Positions 34,088-43,315 are shown, numbered from the stretch's first letter. The stretch: 64,000 bases of DNA from Candidatus Cacconaster scatequi (GCA_018065305.1 JAGHTO010000004.1:1-64000), one strand, 5' to 3'. Made by a program: numbers and translations. The notes: generated from the sequence alone by a model not told the origin.

Positions 34088-34867
34088 ATGAGAGTGAAAT
34101 TCTATACGCGTTCCTTTGACCTGCGTCTGTACAGGCTTTCGAAGGCTTTGTACGAAGGCCTCGAATTCGAAGGTGAGGCTATTCGGTGCGTCAGACTGAC
34201 GGACCAGAGTGCGGACGGATATTTCTACACTATGCTCAAGGATACGGATTGTGATATAGCCATTAACATCGATGAGGATGCTTTTATTACAAATCCCGGG
34301 GCTATGCTTGAATTGGTGGATATCGCGATAAAAGAAGGTTTTGCCAACATAGGCTACTCTGATGGCGATCCTGCTACGACAAGTAGAGACAAAATTGTCA
34401 CAAATCCTTTTTTCAATATCTTCAATCTTGATTTGATCCGTTCCCGGTTTGACAAATCCCTGTTGAAGCGTGACTATAAGGATGCAGAGCCTTATTACCC
34501 ATTCTTCAAATGGATGGCCTCGGAATTCAAGACTCTTTACTTGCCTTGCGAGAAGCATCCCGATGGAATTACCACCGTGGCGAAGGACTTTCAGGGGCGG
34601 ACAATCTGCCTCCATACGTGGTTTTCACGATTTTATTCGATGCCTTCCTGGGCTGTCAAGCGGATTGAGCCTAAGCAGGGGATGCAGAAGGCTAGAATAG
34701 ACGCTGTCATCGAGGAAGCCTATGCTCAAAGATGCTTGCCGGTTCCGGTATTCAGTATTAATGATAATCTGATATTCACTCTGAACAAGGCAGTCCGTTG
34801 GACAATAAAAGTGCCCCAGCGAGTTTCACGGTGGCCATATAAAATCAGACGGCGATTCGCTAAGTAG
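34088..34867 (+). CDS. Putative glycosyltransferase of unassigned family
   Basis: The 259-residue soluble protein has a DxD-like acidic motif (AINIDEDAFITNP) at about residues 57-69 in a position fit for a GT-A nucleotide-sugar site. The C-terminal third is basic (VSRWPYKIRRRFAK), as in membrane-associated transferases. I cannot place it in a numbered family. It starts directly after the stop of the family 2 enzyme and ends 44 bases before the convergent CgeB-like gene. A role in the same glycan as its neighbours is inferred from context. Confidence 0.65.
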   Translation: MRVKFYTRSFDLRLYRLSKALYEGLEFEGEAIRCVRLTDQSADGYFYTMLKDTDCDIAINIDEDAFITNPGAMLELVDIAIKEGFANIGYSDGDPATTSRDKIVTNPFFNIFNLDLIRSRFDKSLLKRDYKDAEPYYPFFKWMASEFKTLYLPCEKHPDGITTVAKDFQGRTICLHTWFSRFYSMPSWAVKRIEPKQGMQKARIDAVIEEAYAQRCLPVPVFSINDNLIFTLNKAVRWTIKVPQRVSRWPYKIRRRFAK

Positions 34868-34911
34868 GTTATTCTTGTCTTTTTTCCACAGAAAGCGCAG
34901 GAGCTGTGTTT

Positions 34912-35922
34912 TCAGGAACGACAGAGTTGGATGACTTGCTTCATCCTGCTTTCGTAGTTATGCTGCTGAACAACAATTGCGTGGGCTGCTTGTGCATTTG
35001 CCGACTTATCGTGAGCCAAGGCATCAGAAATAGCCGCAATCAATTCATCGTCCGTCTTAAACAACCCGATTTCTCCGTGGGGGAAAATAGATTTGATGTA
35101 CGGATTCGAATCAGATATTTGATACGCACCACTACCGCAGATTTCAAAGAGCCTTGGATTGGCCCCGTCTCTTTGGTCTTCACGATGGATATTCAACACT
35201 ATTCTGGATCGGCTATAATATTTGTTGGCATCTTCCGGAGAGACATTTCGGTTGGTATAGATGTCACGCCTTTCTCTGAACAGGCACTTAATGATACCTT
35301 TGTACCAGGGCTTGTATTCACCAATCACCTTGATTTTTCTGTCGGGGAAGGCTTCTATGATTTTTTGTATTGTTTTTTGTCTGTTGGGATAAAAATATAA
35401 GTTTCCAACGAAAAGAATGTCGATGTCTTTTTTGCTGCCTGCAATAGGGAAATAGGTCTTCATATCACAAGCTTGAGGTAGAAAGGAGGATTTCAATCCA
35501 TTTCCTTCGAGGACCTTGATGTCGTTCTTGTCAAAACTGAAGATATGGTCGCAATGTCTGAGATTATCAATAATGCCCGGCATCTTTGAAATGTTGTCGA
35601 AGAGCCAAATTGCGACGTGGGTGGTATTACACAAATAATCGAGTGTCCTTGAATCGAGAAAGTCCCCATTCATAATGAAAACCAAGTCAATCCGGCCATT
35701 GTTCTTGATGGCCTCGCGTACTTTCAATGCATAGTGTTCCTTATGCCTCCTTTCAACCCGGACATTAATCGGTTTGCACCGAATTTTCATAATGCTCTTC
35801 TGCAAAAAGGAAAAGTCTGTGTACGGTAAAGAGCAGGTCTGGCAACCCAAAGCGCTGAAGGCGTTGTCAACGGCAGAAATGAAATGAAAATAATCCGGGC
35901 CAAGTATCAGTACTTTTTTCAT
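34912..35922 (-). CDS. CgeB-like glycosyltransferase
   Basis: The 336-residue GT-B type protein has an N-terminal nucleotide-fold start (MKKVLILGPDYFHFISAVD) and a C-terminal half with DILFVGNLYFYPNR, VLNIHREDQRDGANPRLFEI and CGSGAYQISD, the donor-site signature of the CgeB/Glyco_trans_1_2 group. It probably adds a sugar to a surface glycan. It starts immediately after the LicD stop (adjacent codons) and is cotranscribed with it. Confidence 0.85.
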   Translation of the reverse strand: MKKVLILGPDYFHFISAVDNAFSALGCQTCSLPYTDFSFLQKSIMKIRCKPINVRVERRHKEHYALKVREAIKNNGRIDLVFIMNGDFLDSRTLDYLCNTTHVAIWLFDNISKMPGIIDNLRHCDHIFSFDKNDIKVLEGNGLKSSFLPQACDMKTYFPIAGSKKDIDILFVGNLYFYPNRQKTIQKIIEAFPDRKIKVIGEYKPWYKGIIKCLFRERRDIYTNRNVSPEDANKYYSRSRIVLNIHREDQRDGANPRLFEICGSGAYQISDSNPYIKSIFPHGEIGLFKTDDELIAAISDALAHDKSANAQAAHAIVVQQHNYESRMKQVIQLCRS

Positions 35923-36744
35923 TCAATCAGAATATTGTGGAATAGGGTATATCTCCAAATGAAAAGTATGTCCTTCTCTTTGATTTTCAGGAGGTAATTT
36001 CGAATAATCATTAAACATATCTTTGAGATATGAATCATAATTGCCCGGGGCAAAAAACAGATGCCCTTCAAATGCGATTTCTGTCAGGGGAAAAATATTG
36101 CTCAAATATCGAGGATTTTTAAATCCTGCATAATAACGTCCTATCAAATCGCATTTTGCAATGCTGGCATATGCTCTCAATGCTTCCAACAATGTCCATA
36201 CGAAAGGAAAGAGGATATATGCTGCGGTCTTGGCAAAAGTCCTTTTGGCAATTGATGTATATGCCGTATCTCCATAGTTATGCATTTCTCTGGATACTCT
36301 GCCATAAATGAGGTAAACAAGATGCTGAACTGCCATTGAGGGAATCCTCTCAAGCAGCACGACATCAAGGAACAGGCCTCTATGCTTCTGCAATCGTTCG
36401 ATGGGAATGTCAATGAATGAATGCTTGTCGCGAATTCTCGGAGACATCTCAAAATGGTGGGGGTCGGTAGTCCAATCCTGGTAAACGAAACAATCTGAAA
36501 GATGTCTGTTCATGGCTTTCTTAAACCGTTTGTAATCCTTCTTGAGGATGCATATATCCAAATCATCGTCCCAAGGAATAAACCCCTGATGCCGTACGGC
36601 TCCCAGAAGCGTTCCGGCATCCATCCAATAATCAATCTTTTCCTGCCGACAGATCCTGTCAACTTCTATCAGAATATCGAGCATCCTGAGCTGAGCCTTC
36701 CGTAAAATTGATTCGGGAGGATTGTATCTGTTCAAATTGTCCAC
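35923..36744 (-). CDS. LicD family phosphotransferase
   Basis: The 273-residue protein starts at GTG 36744. The LicD core is MDAGTLLGAVRHQGFIPWDD followed by DLDICILKKDY, the nucleotidyltransferase-fold metal site. LicD proteins transfer phosphocholine, or related phospho-groups, from a CDP carrier to glycans; some relatives act on phosphoribitol or phosphoethanolamine. A hydrophobic stretch near 165-190 may hold it to the membrane. The gene and its surroundings look markedly AT-rich compared with the rest of the window. Confidence 0.85.
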   Translation of the reverse strand: MDNLNRYNPPESILRKAQLRMLDILIEVDRICRQEKIDYWMDAGTLLGAVRHQGFIPWDDDLDICILKKDYKRFKKAMNRHLSDCFVYQDWTTDPHHFEMSPRIRDKHSFIDIPIERLQKHRGLFLDVVLLERIPSMAVQHLVYLIYGRVSREMHNYGDTAYTSIAKRTFAKTAAYILFPFVWTLLEALRAYASIAKCDLIGRYYAGFKNPRYLSNIFPLTEIAFEGHLFFAPGNYDSYLKDMFNDYSKLPPENQREGHTFHLEIYPIPQYSD

Positions 36745-36766
36745 TTTGATAGAATCTCCAATATCG

Positions 36767-36804
36767 CAAAGTTAAAAATCTTTATTTTAAAAACGCTATC
36801 TTTG
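36767..36804. promoter_or_regulatory. Divergent -7 boxes for licD-like gene and flippase
   Basis: CAAAGTTA (36767-36774) is TAACTTTG on the minus strand facing LicD; TATCTTTG (36797-36804) faces the flippase. Both are full -7 matches. Clear TTTG boxes at -33 are not visible. An AGGAG ribosome site at 36809-36813 precedes the flippase ATG. Confidence 0.5.
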
Positions 36805-36817
36805 CGTTAGGAGCGTT

Positions 36818-38335
36818 ATGTCAACAATTGACAGAAATAGAATAGCAATAAATACGCTTATGCTTTATCTTCGCATGGGCGTGGTTCTGCTTATCAGTCT
36901 TTATACCTCACGCGTGATTCTTGACGTGCTGGGAGAGACGGATATGGGAATATACAATGCTGTCGGCGGGCTTGTCGCTATGGCAACTTTCATAGGCGGA
37001 ACTTTATCTTCAGCCTGCCAGCGCTTTTTTCTGATAGAGATGGGAGAGAGTAGGCGGATCGGACTCAGGAATTCATTCTGTATGTTTTTGCAGATGTTTG
37101 CCGCATTGGCCATCCTTGTGATTGTTGTGGGAGAGCCTGCGGGGTTGTGGTTCCTTAACAATAAGATGTTGCTTGCGGGACGGTCGGAGGCTGCCAATTG
37201 GGTATTCCATCTCAGCATTGTTTCCTTTGTCTTTGTCGTGATACGGCTGCCATATCAGGGAATGGTAGTCGCTCGTGAAAAGATGAAGGCCTTTGCATAT
37301 ATTGGGGTTTTTGAGGCGGTGGGAGCCTTGGCAATAGCTCTTATGCTCGAGCATTCGAGCGCTGACCATCTGGTGGTTTATACGGCTTTGATGCTTGGAA
37401 TACAGGTGGTTGTGACGCTGCTGTATATGGTTTATTGCCTGATGTATTTTAGCGAGTGCCGTTATAAGTTCCATTGGGATGCGGGCTATTTTAAAGAGAT
37501 ATTCTCTTTTTCCGGCTGGTGGATGATAGGCTCTGCTTCAGCAGTGTTCAAGGTGCACGGCCTTAATGTTCTGCTGAATATGTTTTTCGGGCCTGCGGTA
37601 AATGCGGCCAGAGGAATGGCTTTCAAGGTTTACGGAGCCATTGTCCAACTTCAGGAGAATTTTATGCTTGCATCCAAGCCCCAGATTATAAAATCATATT
37701 CCAATGGAGAATATGGAGAGATGACCAGGCTCATTTGGCAAGCTTCCAAATATTCCGCTTATCTGATGCTGCTCGTTGCAATTCCTGCTGTTCTGGAGAT
37801 CGATTTTCTGCTGGGAATATGGCTTAAGGAAGTTCCTCAATATACCGCAATCTTTGCGGTATTGATGCTGGTGGAAGCATTGATTGGATATATTGATTAT
37901 CCGGTGCAGTCCGCCATATCGGCGACAGGGAAGATAAAATGGTATCAGATTGTGGTGGGCTTTATTTCTTTGATATTCCTTTCCGGGTCATATCTTATGC
38001 TAAAGTTGGGGCAATTTCCCCCACAGTCCGTATTTTATGTTTCAATCGCGATAGCTTGTCTTGCAGTAATTGTCAAGTTGTATTTCGGCTGGAAACTTGT
38101 CGGAATTGATCCCTGGGAATTTTCATTGAAAGCAATCCTCCCTGTGTTCTTCGTGATGGTTTTGGGCGTAGCGTCAGGGCATGTAGTCAAATCCGCTATG
38201 GATCAAGGATGGTTGCGACTTGTTTTGGTTACCGTTGCCAGCACAATGACTCTGGTGTTTTCCGTGCTTTCATTCGGGATGACTTCAAAAGAGAGGGGGA
38301 CCGTCCTCAAAAGGATACGGCAGTTCATTTCTTGA
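36818..38335 (+). CDS. Wzx-like polysaccharide flippase (MATE/MOP superfamily)
   Basis: The 505-residue membrane protein has about twelve to fourteen spans. It opens with a basic stretch, then MLYLRMGVVLLISLYTSRVI and LDVLGETDMGIYNAVGGLVA, the pattern of polysaccharide biosynthesis proteins that flip lipid-linked repeat units to the periplasm. An AGGAG ribosome site gives a well-placed ATG. The last 11 bases overlap the end of the convergent glycosyltransferase. No Wzy polymerase is recognisable nearby. Confidence 0.88.
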   Translation: MSTIDRNRIAINTLMLYLRMGVVLLISLYTSRVILDVLGETDMGIYNAVGGLVAMATFIGGTLSSACQRFFLIEMGESRRIGLRNSFCMFLQMFAALAILVIVVGEPAGLWFLNNKMLLAGRSEAANWVFHLSIVSFVFVVIRLPYQGMVVAREKMKAFAYIGVFEAVGALAIALMLEHSSADHLVVYTALMLGIQVVVTLLYMVYCLMYFSECRYKFHWDAGYFKEIFSFSGWWMIGSASAVFKVHGLNVLLNMFFGPAVNAARGMAFKVYGAIVQLQENFMLASKPQIIKSYSNGEYGEMTRLIWQASKYSAYLMLLVAIPAVLEIDFLLGIWLKEVPQYTAIFAVLMLVEALIGYIDYPVQSAISATGKIKWYQIVVGFISLIFLSGSYLMLKLGQFPPQSVFYVSIAIACLAVIVKLYFGWKLVGIDPWEFSLKAILPVFFVMVLGVASGHVVKSAMDQGWLRLVLVTVASTMTLVFSVLSFGMTSKERGTVLKRIRQFIS

Positions 38336-39356
38336 ACTCCTCTGCTCCGTTTTGTGCGAATTTGTAGGAAATGGAAAAATAGTCATACATAGTTATTGGG
38401 AAGAACAAGGCTCTCCCGGATGCTATTATCGTGCTTCTCTCTTTTGAAAAGAAAATTTTGTCGCGGTTGCGAATAAGTTCCGTAATAAAAAAGAAATAAC
38501 CTTTCTTATATGCGCTGATAATCTTCAAAGCATCTTTGGAGAAAGGAGCATCCGGAAAATATCCCAGAAGGTTGGCCATATTGTCGAATCGTTTTTCAAT
38601 AAGAGGCTTTACCACTCTACGGTATTCGGGTTTCAAATTCCGGATCAGTTTTCGTATGGCGTTGGGCAGGTTTCTTTTTGATAAATTTTTTCTGTTCGAT
38701 TCACTTACGGAAGTGATAAGTCTCCTGTGGTAATCAAGCGGTTCAACAATGCATCCGACTTTGCCATAAGCGTTGGCGACTATTGACAGCATTGCATCAT
38801 AATAATAGGATTCTCCTATTTTTCTGAGCTTTTCATCCGGAACGGAATTGCGGGCCTTGTCACGCAATTCCTTAGTGAACAACATTGTGTGCCCGGGAAC
38901 GCTGCCTAGGAACAACGTCCTTTCCAAACCAAAGTTGGGCATTCTTTTGTCGTAGTCCGGGTTTTTGGGGACTTCATCTCCTTTGAACGGGACGGTGATA
39001 TGGAAACTTATCCATAAATCCTGTTCTTTCAGTGCCTTAACCTGTTTCTCAATTTTATCTGGCCTCCAAATGTCATCCTGATCGCTCCATGCAATCAGGT
39101 CACACGTGGCTCGGTCAATGGCAGTGATGAAGTTGTTGTTAATTCCCAGTCTGTCGGTTGTGGTGAAAATCTTTATCCTGCTGTCGTTCAGAGCATATTG
39201 CTCTAGAATTTCCTTTGTTCCGTCCTTACTTTGATCGTCTTGGACAACGATTTCGGATATGGGATATGTCTGGGCGAGGATACTGTCCAGTTGCTCACGA
39301 ATGTACTGAGCCCCGTTATATGTGCAGATAACAATGGAGACGGATGGAGATGTCAT
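38325..39356 (-). CDS. Family 2 glycosyltransferase
   Basis: The 343-residue enzyme starts at ATG 39356 (MTSPSVSIVICTYNGAQYI); the much longer open frame upstream runs over the end of the cyclodeaminase-like gene and is not credible. GT-A motifs are QDDQSKDGTKEIL and the DxD ATCDLIAWSDQDDIWRPDKI. It resembles rhamnosyl- and galactosyltransferases of O-antigen loci (WcaA type). It is 46 bases downstream of the cyclodeaminase-like gene, within the same run, and converges with the flippase. Confidence 0.9.
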   Translation of the reverse strand: MTSPSVSIVICTYNGAQYIREQLDSILAQTYPISEIVVQDDQSKDGTKEILEQYALNDSRIKIFTTTDRLGINNNFITAIDRATCDLIAWSDQDDIWRPDKIEKQVKALKEQDLWISFHITVPFKGDEVPKNPDYDKRMPNFGLERTLFLGSVPGHTMLFTKELRDKARNSVPDEKLRKIGESYYYDAMLSIVANAYGKVGCIVEPLDYHRRLITSVSESNRKNLSKRNLPNAIRKLIRNLKPEYRRVVKPLIEKRFDNMANLLGYFPDAPFSKDALKIISAYKKGYFFFITELIRNRDKIFFSKERSTIIASGRALFFPITMYDYFSISYKFAQNGAEEFKK

Positions 39357-39402
39357 AGTCAATAAATGATTTTGTTTTTCTTTAGCGGGCAATATAACGC
39401 CG

Positions 39403-40368
39403 TTATATCCAATATTTCTCCGCCTCTTTGGCAACCGATGTTTCGGGAATGTCCTGCCTTTTCTTGATAAGCTCATATATTCTGGAGGCAAAAAACACAT
39501 CATGCAATCCCAGACCGTAGTTGTAGTCAATAATTCTCTGTTGATTTGATTTACGGCCCTTGTCCCTCCCTGCAAGAACTTCGCCTATTTCGTTGTAATC
39601 CTTGAACTGGCTGAAATATCTGAACCCTTTGATGTGGTCGGTATCATCCCCGAATACTCTGTCGAACGTTGTGTCACAATTCTGCAAACCACGCATATGA
39701 ATGGGGATTACGGTAACGCCAGGTTGAAAAATGCTTTCGTCTTCAACGAGTAATCCGTCCGCACTCGTAATACAACTGAAAAAGACATCGGAAGAACGGG
39801 CCAATTCTTCAATGCTATCAACAATTTCAAATTGAACGTTTATATGATTTTTAAACCTGCTGATGAATGAATCAGCGGTATCTTTGTATTTTAATAATTT
39901 GACCTTGAATAATTTGTCTGGTTCTGCCTCGAGAATGCAAAGAAGTGTCGCGCGCGCGGTATTCCCCAATCCAACAAAACCATAAATAGATGCGTTCTCT
40001 TTTCTCAGGGCTTTGGCTGAAACAGCAGCAACTGCTCCTGTCCGCATTGCCGTAATCCAATCGCAATCCAAAAGAGCCAGCAACTCGCCGTTTTTTGCGT
40101 TATACAACATCATATCGCTTCCCAGACTGGGAATGGCACCGGCAATTCTGTGAACTTCCTTTACTCCGAAATATTGAATATTCCCGTTCTTGTCAGGTGG
40201 AAGCAGGCAGGGCATTGAAGTAAAAAAATCGCTGTCGGCAGGGTGAACACTGACTTTGGCCGGTAATTGTGCATCTCTCTTGATGCTGAAACTTTCATAA
40301 ATCCAGTCAACGCATTGCTTGGGGGAGATGCCAAGAGAACGGATTATCTGTCCGGATATCACTTTCAT
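39403..40368 (-). CDS. Ornithine cyclodeaminase/mu-crystallin family dehydrogenase
   Basis: The 321-residue protein has the family's substrate domain (QLPAKVSVHPADSDFF, MRTGAVAAVSAKAL) and a Rossmann half with GFVGLGNTARATLLCI. Members include ornithine cyclodeaminase, alanine dehydrogenase, ketimine reductase and SbnB, which oxidises an amino-acid conjugate. The position between a glycosyltransferase and the nucleotidyltransferase/PLP fusion suggests it makes or uses an amino compound for glycan decoration. The exact reaction is not predictable. It is 9 bases after the fusion gene. Confidence 0.82.
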   Translation of the reverse strand: MKVISGQIIRSLGISPKQCVDWIYESFSIKRDAQLPAKVSVHPADSDFFTSMPCLLPPDKNGNIQYFGVKEVHRIAGAIPSLGSDMMLYNAKNGELLALLDCDWITAMRTGAVAAVSAKALRKENASIYGFVGLGNTARATLLCILEAEPDKLFKVKLLKYKDTADSFISRFKNHINVQFEIVDSIEELARSSDVFFSCITSADGLLVEDESIFQPGVTVIPIHMRGLQNCDTTFDRVFGDDTDHIKGFRYFSQFKDYNEIGEVLAGRDKGRKSNQQRIIDYNYGLGLHDVFFASRIYELIKKRQDIPETSVAKEAEKYWI

Positions 40369-40377
40369 AATGCAGAG

Positions 40378-42192
40378 TTATTCTAAACTTTTCAGTGCCT
40401 CGACAAGTTTTGCATTGTCATTGTGGCTTCTTATTGCGATGCGCATATATTGCTTGCCGCAGAGGCCTTTCTTGGAAGAACAGTCGCGGGTGAGGATGTT
40501 GTGATTCTTAAGCAATTTTATCACAAGGTTTGCCGCCTTCTTCGGGGGAATGACTTCAACAAGGAAATAGTTTGCCTGTGATGGCATCACCTTGAAGAAA
40601 TTGATTGTCCGCAGTTTTTCTTCGAAATCTTTTCTTTCGGCTATGAATGCGGAGCAGGCCTTCGCGTAATCTTTTTCATACTTTGTGAGAATCTGCATAA
40701 AATATTCGGCAAAGCTGTTGATGTTCCAGATGCTGACGGAATGCTTTAAATCCGCAATCAGATCTTTGTTGGCGGACGCAAGGATTCCGAGCCTGAGGCC
40801 GGGCACGCCGTAGCTCTTGCTGATGCTTTTCATCACAATCATATCAGGATATTGTTCCAGAACGGAATCCTGCAAAAGCGAACTTGTTCCCCAGCTGTCG
40901 CAGAAGTCCACGAAACTTTCATCAACCAGCAGCCGTGTTCCCCTCTCCTTGCACCAGGTGGCAAGTTTCAGAATATCATTGAACGGTATGAAATTGCCGG
41001 AAGGGTTGTCGGGGTTGACCAAAAACAAGGCGTCAACCGGCTGTGCTCCGAAGAATTGAATCAAATCTTCCGCTGTGTAGCGGAAATCATCTCTGAAAGG
41101 GACGAAAGTTACCTCCTGCTCTGGCTTTAGCCTGTTAGGGTATTCTTCGAAAGTGGGGCGGATGATTCCTACTTTCCCTGAAATCTTTTCTGTCAGAAGT
41201 TTTATCAATTCGGCCGCCCCGTTCCCCGGGACAATGTAATCCTCTTTAACTTTCCAACATTTTGAGGCCAGCAGCGTGTTGACTTTTATCCCGGACGGAT
41301 ATTGTGTAAGCAGGGTTGCGAAATTGGCCTGCATCTCATCAAGAATTTTCTTTGAGGGAAAGAATGGATTGACAAGATAGCAGAAGTCAAGGAGTTTCGG
41401 GAATCTCCAGTAACCGCCGAACCTTCCGTAAAATTTTCTCAGGACATCTTCGTCATCTGCGAAAAGGGCTTCCGCAATGTCGAGATCCTGTTTGTCGTCT
41501 ATTTCATACCACTTTTCGCCGGTGACGGGAAGAGCCTTCAAATCGTGCGAGTTCAGGAAAGAGAGGATTCGGAGAACATTCTCATAATATTCATTGTTTC
41601 CAACAGCGGTGGAATAGGCTTCAAGGAACGGGACGTACTTCGTCCGGCTGAATTCTTTGGAGAATTTGTAGATGTTGGCGGTCTTGTAATAACTGTCTGC
41701 TTCGCTGTACCGGAAGGCGTCTTTTGTTATGAAGCTGACGATATTGTTGTCTTCATCCAACCTCACCATCGTGCCGTCATTCCAGGATTCGTACTTTGAT
41801 ACAAGCGCCAGATTCGGGTGCGGATCAGATATGAGTTTCTCCAGTAGAGCACTTTCAAAAATCAAGTCGCTCTCAAGGAGGATTGTGTCGTCCTCGCACA
41901 ACCTGTCCTTTGCCAGGAACAGAGAATAAATATTGTTCGTCCTGTCGAATACAGGGTTTGTGATGTATTCGATTCTCAATTTTTCGTCAAACCTGTCTCC
42001 GATATGATTCATCAGATTCTGCCCCTGATAACCTACAACAATCACGACCCGCGAAAGGCCAAAATTCGACAGTTGGTCAAGCATTCTGTCTATCAGGCAA
42101 ATGCCGTTGACAGGGACCATACATTTCGTATTGTCTTTAGTGTATTTCCCAAGTCTTCTGCCCATTCCGGCAGCCAAAATTATAGCTTGCAT
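40378..42192 (-). CDS. Fusion of LicC-like nucleotidyltransferase and CobD-like PLP enzyme
   Basis: The 604-residue protein has two domains. Residues 1-245 are a nucleotidyltransferase: LAAGMGRRLGKYTKDNTKCM loop, metal-binding ESD (107-109) and the EIDD segment near 230-233 as in CTP:phosphocholine cytidylyltransferase. Residues 255-604 are a fold-type I PLP enzyme: VPGNGAAELIKLL, NPDNPSG (393-399), VDESFVDF, the PLP lysine in SISKSYG (K459), and RDCSSKKGL (569-577), a form typical of CobD threonine-phosphate decarboxylase. It may decarboxylate an O-phospho-amino acid and activate the phospho-amine with CTP. A histidinol-phosphate-type transaminase reaction remains possible. Confidence 0.85.
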   Translation of the reverse strand: MQAIILAAGMGRRLGKYTKDNTKCMVPVNGICLIDRMLDQLSNFGLSRVVIVVGYQGQNLMNHIGDRFDEKLRIEYITNPVFDRTNNIYSLFLAKDRLCEDDTILLESDLIFESALLEKLISDPHPNLALVSKYESWNDGTMVRLDEDNNIVSFITKDAFRYSEADSYYKTANIYKFSKEFSRTKYVPFLEAYSTAVGNNEYYENVLRILSFLNSHDLKALPVTGEKWYEIDDKQDLDIAEALFADDEDVLRKFYGRFGGYWRFPKLLDFCYLVNPFFPSKKILDEMQANFATLLTQYPSGIKVNTLLASKCWKVKEDYIVPGNGAAELIKLLTEKISGKVGIIRPTFEEYPNRLKPEQEVTFVPFRDDFRYTAEDLIQFFGAQPVDALFLVNPDNPSGNFIPFNDILKLATWCKERGTRLLVDESFVDFCDSWGTSSLLQDSVLEQYPDMIVMKSISKSYGVPGLRLGILASANKDLIADLKHSVSIWNINSFAEYFMQILTKYEKDYAKACSAFIAERKDFEEKLRTINFFKVMPSQANYFLVEVIPPKKAANLVIKLLKNHNILTRDCSSKKGLCGKQYMRIAIRSHNDNAKLVEALKSLE

Positions 42193-42202
42193 ATCTTTGC
42201 TT

Positions 42203-43315
42203 TTAGGGGCGTTGTGCCGTTATGATTTTCGCCATCTTCTTCCACGAGTATTTCCGTTTCTCATCCCTGATGCCTTCTAGGAAGTCCGGGGAATCTTTCA
42301 GGAATTTTTCCAGAGCTGCAGTGATTGCGGCAGGGGAGGGATTCACGGTATATCCAACCTTCCCGTCAGGGACAATTTCGGGGAGTCCGCCGACGCGGGT
42401 GACGAGCATAGGCTTCTCAAAATGGTAGGCTATCTGCGTAACTCCGCTCTGGGTGGCTGATTTGTAAGGCTGTACAATCAGGTCTGCTGCGCAGAAATAG
42501 TATTTCACTTCACTGTCGGGAACGAATTCCGTACGCCAGATGATTTCGTCGTCAATTCCGAGGTCCCGGGCGAGTTTATGATATTTCTCGCCGTCGGCAT
42601 AGAATTCTCCTGCGACAACCATTTTTACGCCCGATCTCTCTTTGAGAGCGGCAAACGCTTCAAGCAGCCAGTCGAGACCCTTGTAGTCGCGAATCAGTCC
42701 GAAACTCAGCAGAATTCTGTCTTTCGGGTTGAGGCCGAGATGTCTGCATGCCTCCTCTCTTGAGACTGCTTCCCCGAAATTGTCGTACAGGGGATGCGGG
42801 CTGAAAGAAGCAGGTTTGCCGGGGTCCAGACTGTGAATGTCGCTCAGGACAGATTCCGACAAGGCTACGAACCTGTCAACACTTCTGCAGAAATATTTGG
42901 CCAGGAGCCTGTCTCCCGGCTTGTGCTCGTGAGGTATCAGGTTGTGAACCAGTCCGACGACGGGCGTCCCGCTGATTCTGGCAATCGTGCCCAGCGCCGG
43001 GGCCATATAGGGAAGCCAGAAAGCTATGATAATCAAGTCGGCTTTTCCCTTTTTGAGCTGATGTCCCACCTTAATCCAGTTGAAAGGATTCATCGAATTG
43101 ATTTTCCGCTCGATTCTCAAGCCTGCCGGAGCGGGCCCTTCGGAAAACTGAGTCTTGCCGGGGAAAAGGAATGACGGGTATTGCAAAGTAAAGGTAATGG
43201 CCTCGACATCATTGCCTTGGACAATCAGCTCGTGAGCCAGCCTCTCGTTGAATGCCGCTATTCCTCCCCGGTATGGATATGCCGGACCTATGATTATTAT
43301 TTTCTGTGAACTCAT
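42203..43315 (-). CDS. Family 4 glycosyltransferase
   Basis: The 370-residue GT-B enzyme starts at ATG 43315 (MSSQKIIIIGPAYPYRGGIA); a start 18 codons upstream would need an unsupported extension. The family signature is seen in AYPYRGGIAAFNERLAHEL, HNLIPHEHKPGDRLLA, and the C-terminal donor site YKSATQSGVTQIAYHFEKPM with LVTRVGGLPEIVPDG. It probably adds a hexose to the glycan. It is the first gene of a minus-strand run of four, 10 bases before the fusion gene. Confidence 0.9.
   Translation of the reverse strand: MSSQKIIIIGPAYPYRGGIAAFNERLAHELIVQGNDVEAITFTLQYPSFLFPGKTQFSEGPAPAGLRIERKINSMNPFNWIKVGHQLKKGKADLIIIAFWLPYMAPALGTIARISGTPVVGLVHNLIPHEHKPGDRLLAKYFCRSVDRFVALSESVLSDIHSLDPGKPASFSPHPLYDNFGEAVSREEACRHLGLNPKDRILLSFGLIRDYKGLDWLLEAFAALKERSGVKMVVAGEFYADGEKYHKLARDLGIDDEIIWRTEFVPDSEVKYYFCAADLIVQPYKSATQSGVTQIAYHFEKPMLVTRVGGLPEIVPDGKVGYTVNPSPAAITAALEKFLKDSPDFLEGIRDEKRKYSWKKMAKIITAQRP

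Noticed and set aside
39357-39575. Long N-terminal extension of the glycosyltransferase at 38325
   Set aside because: The extension overlaps the end of the cyclodeaminase-like gene, is basic and domain-free, and MTSPSVSIVICTYNGAQ is the normal start of the family.
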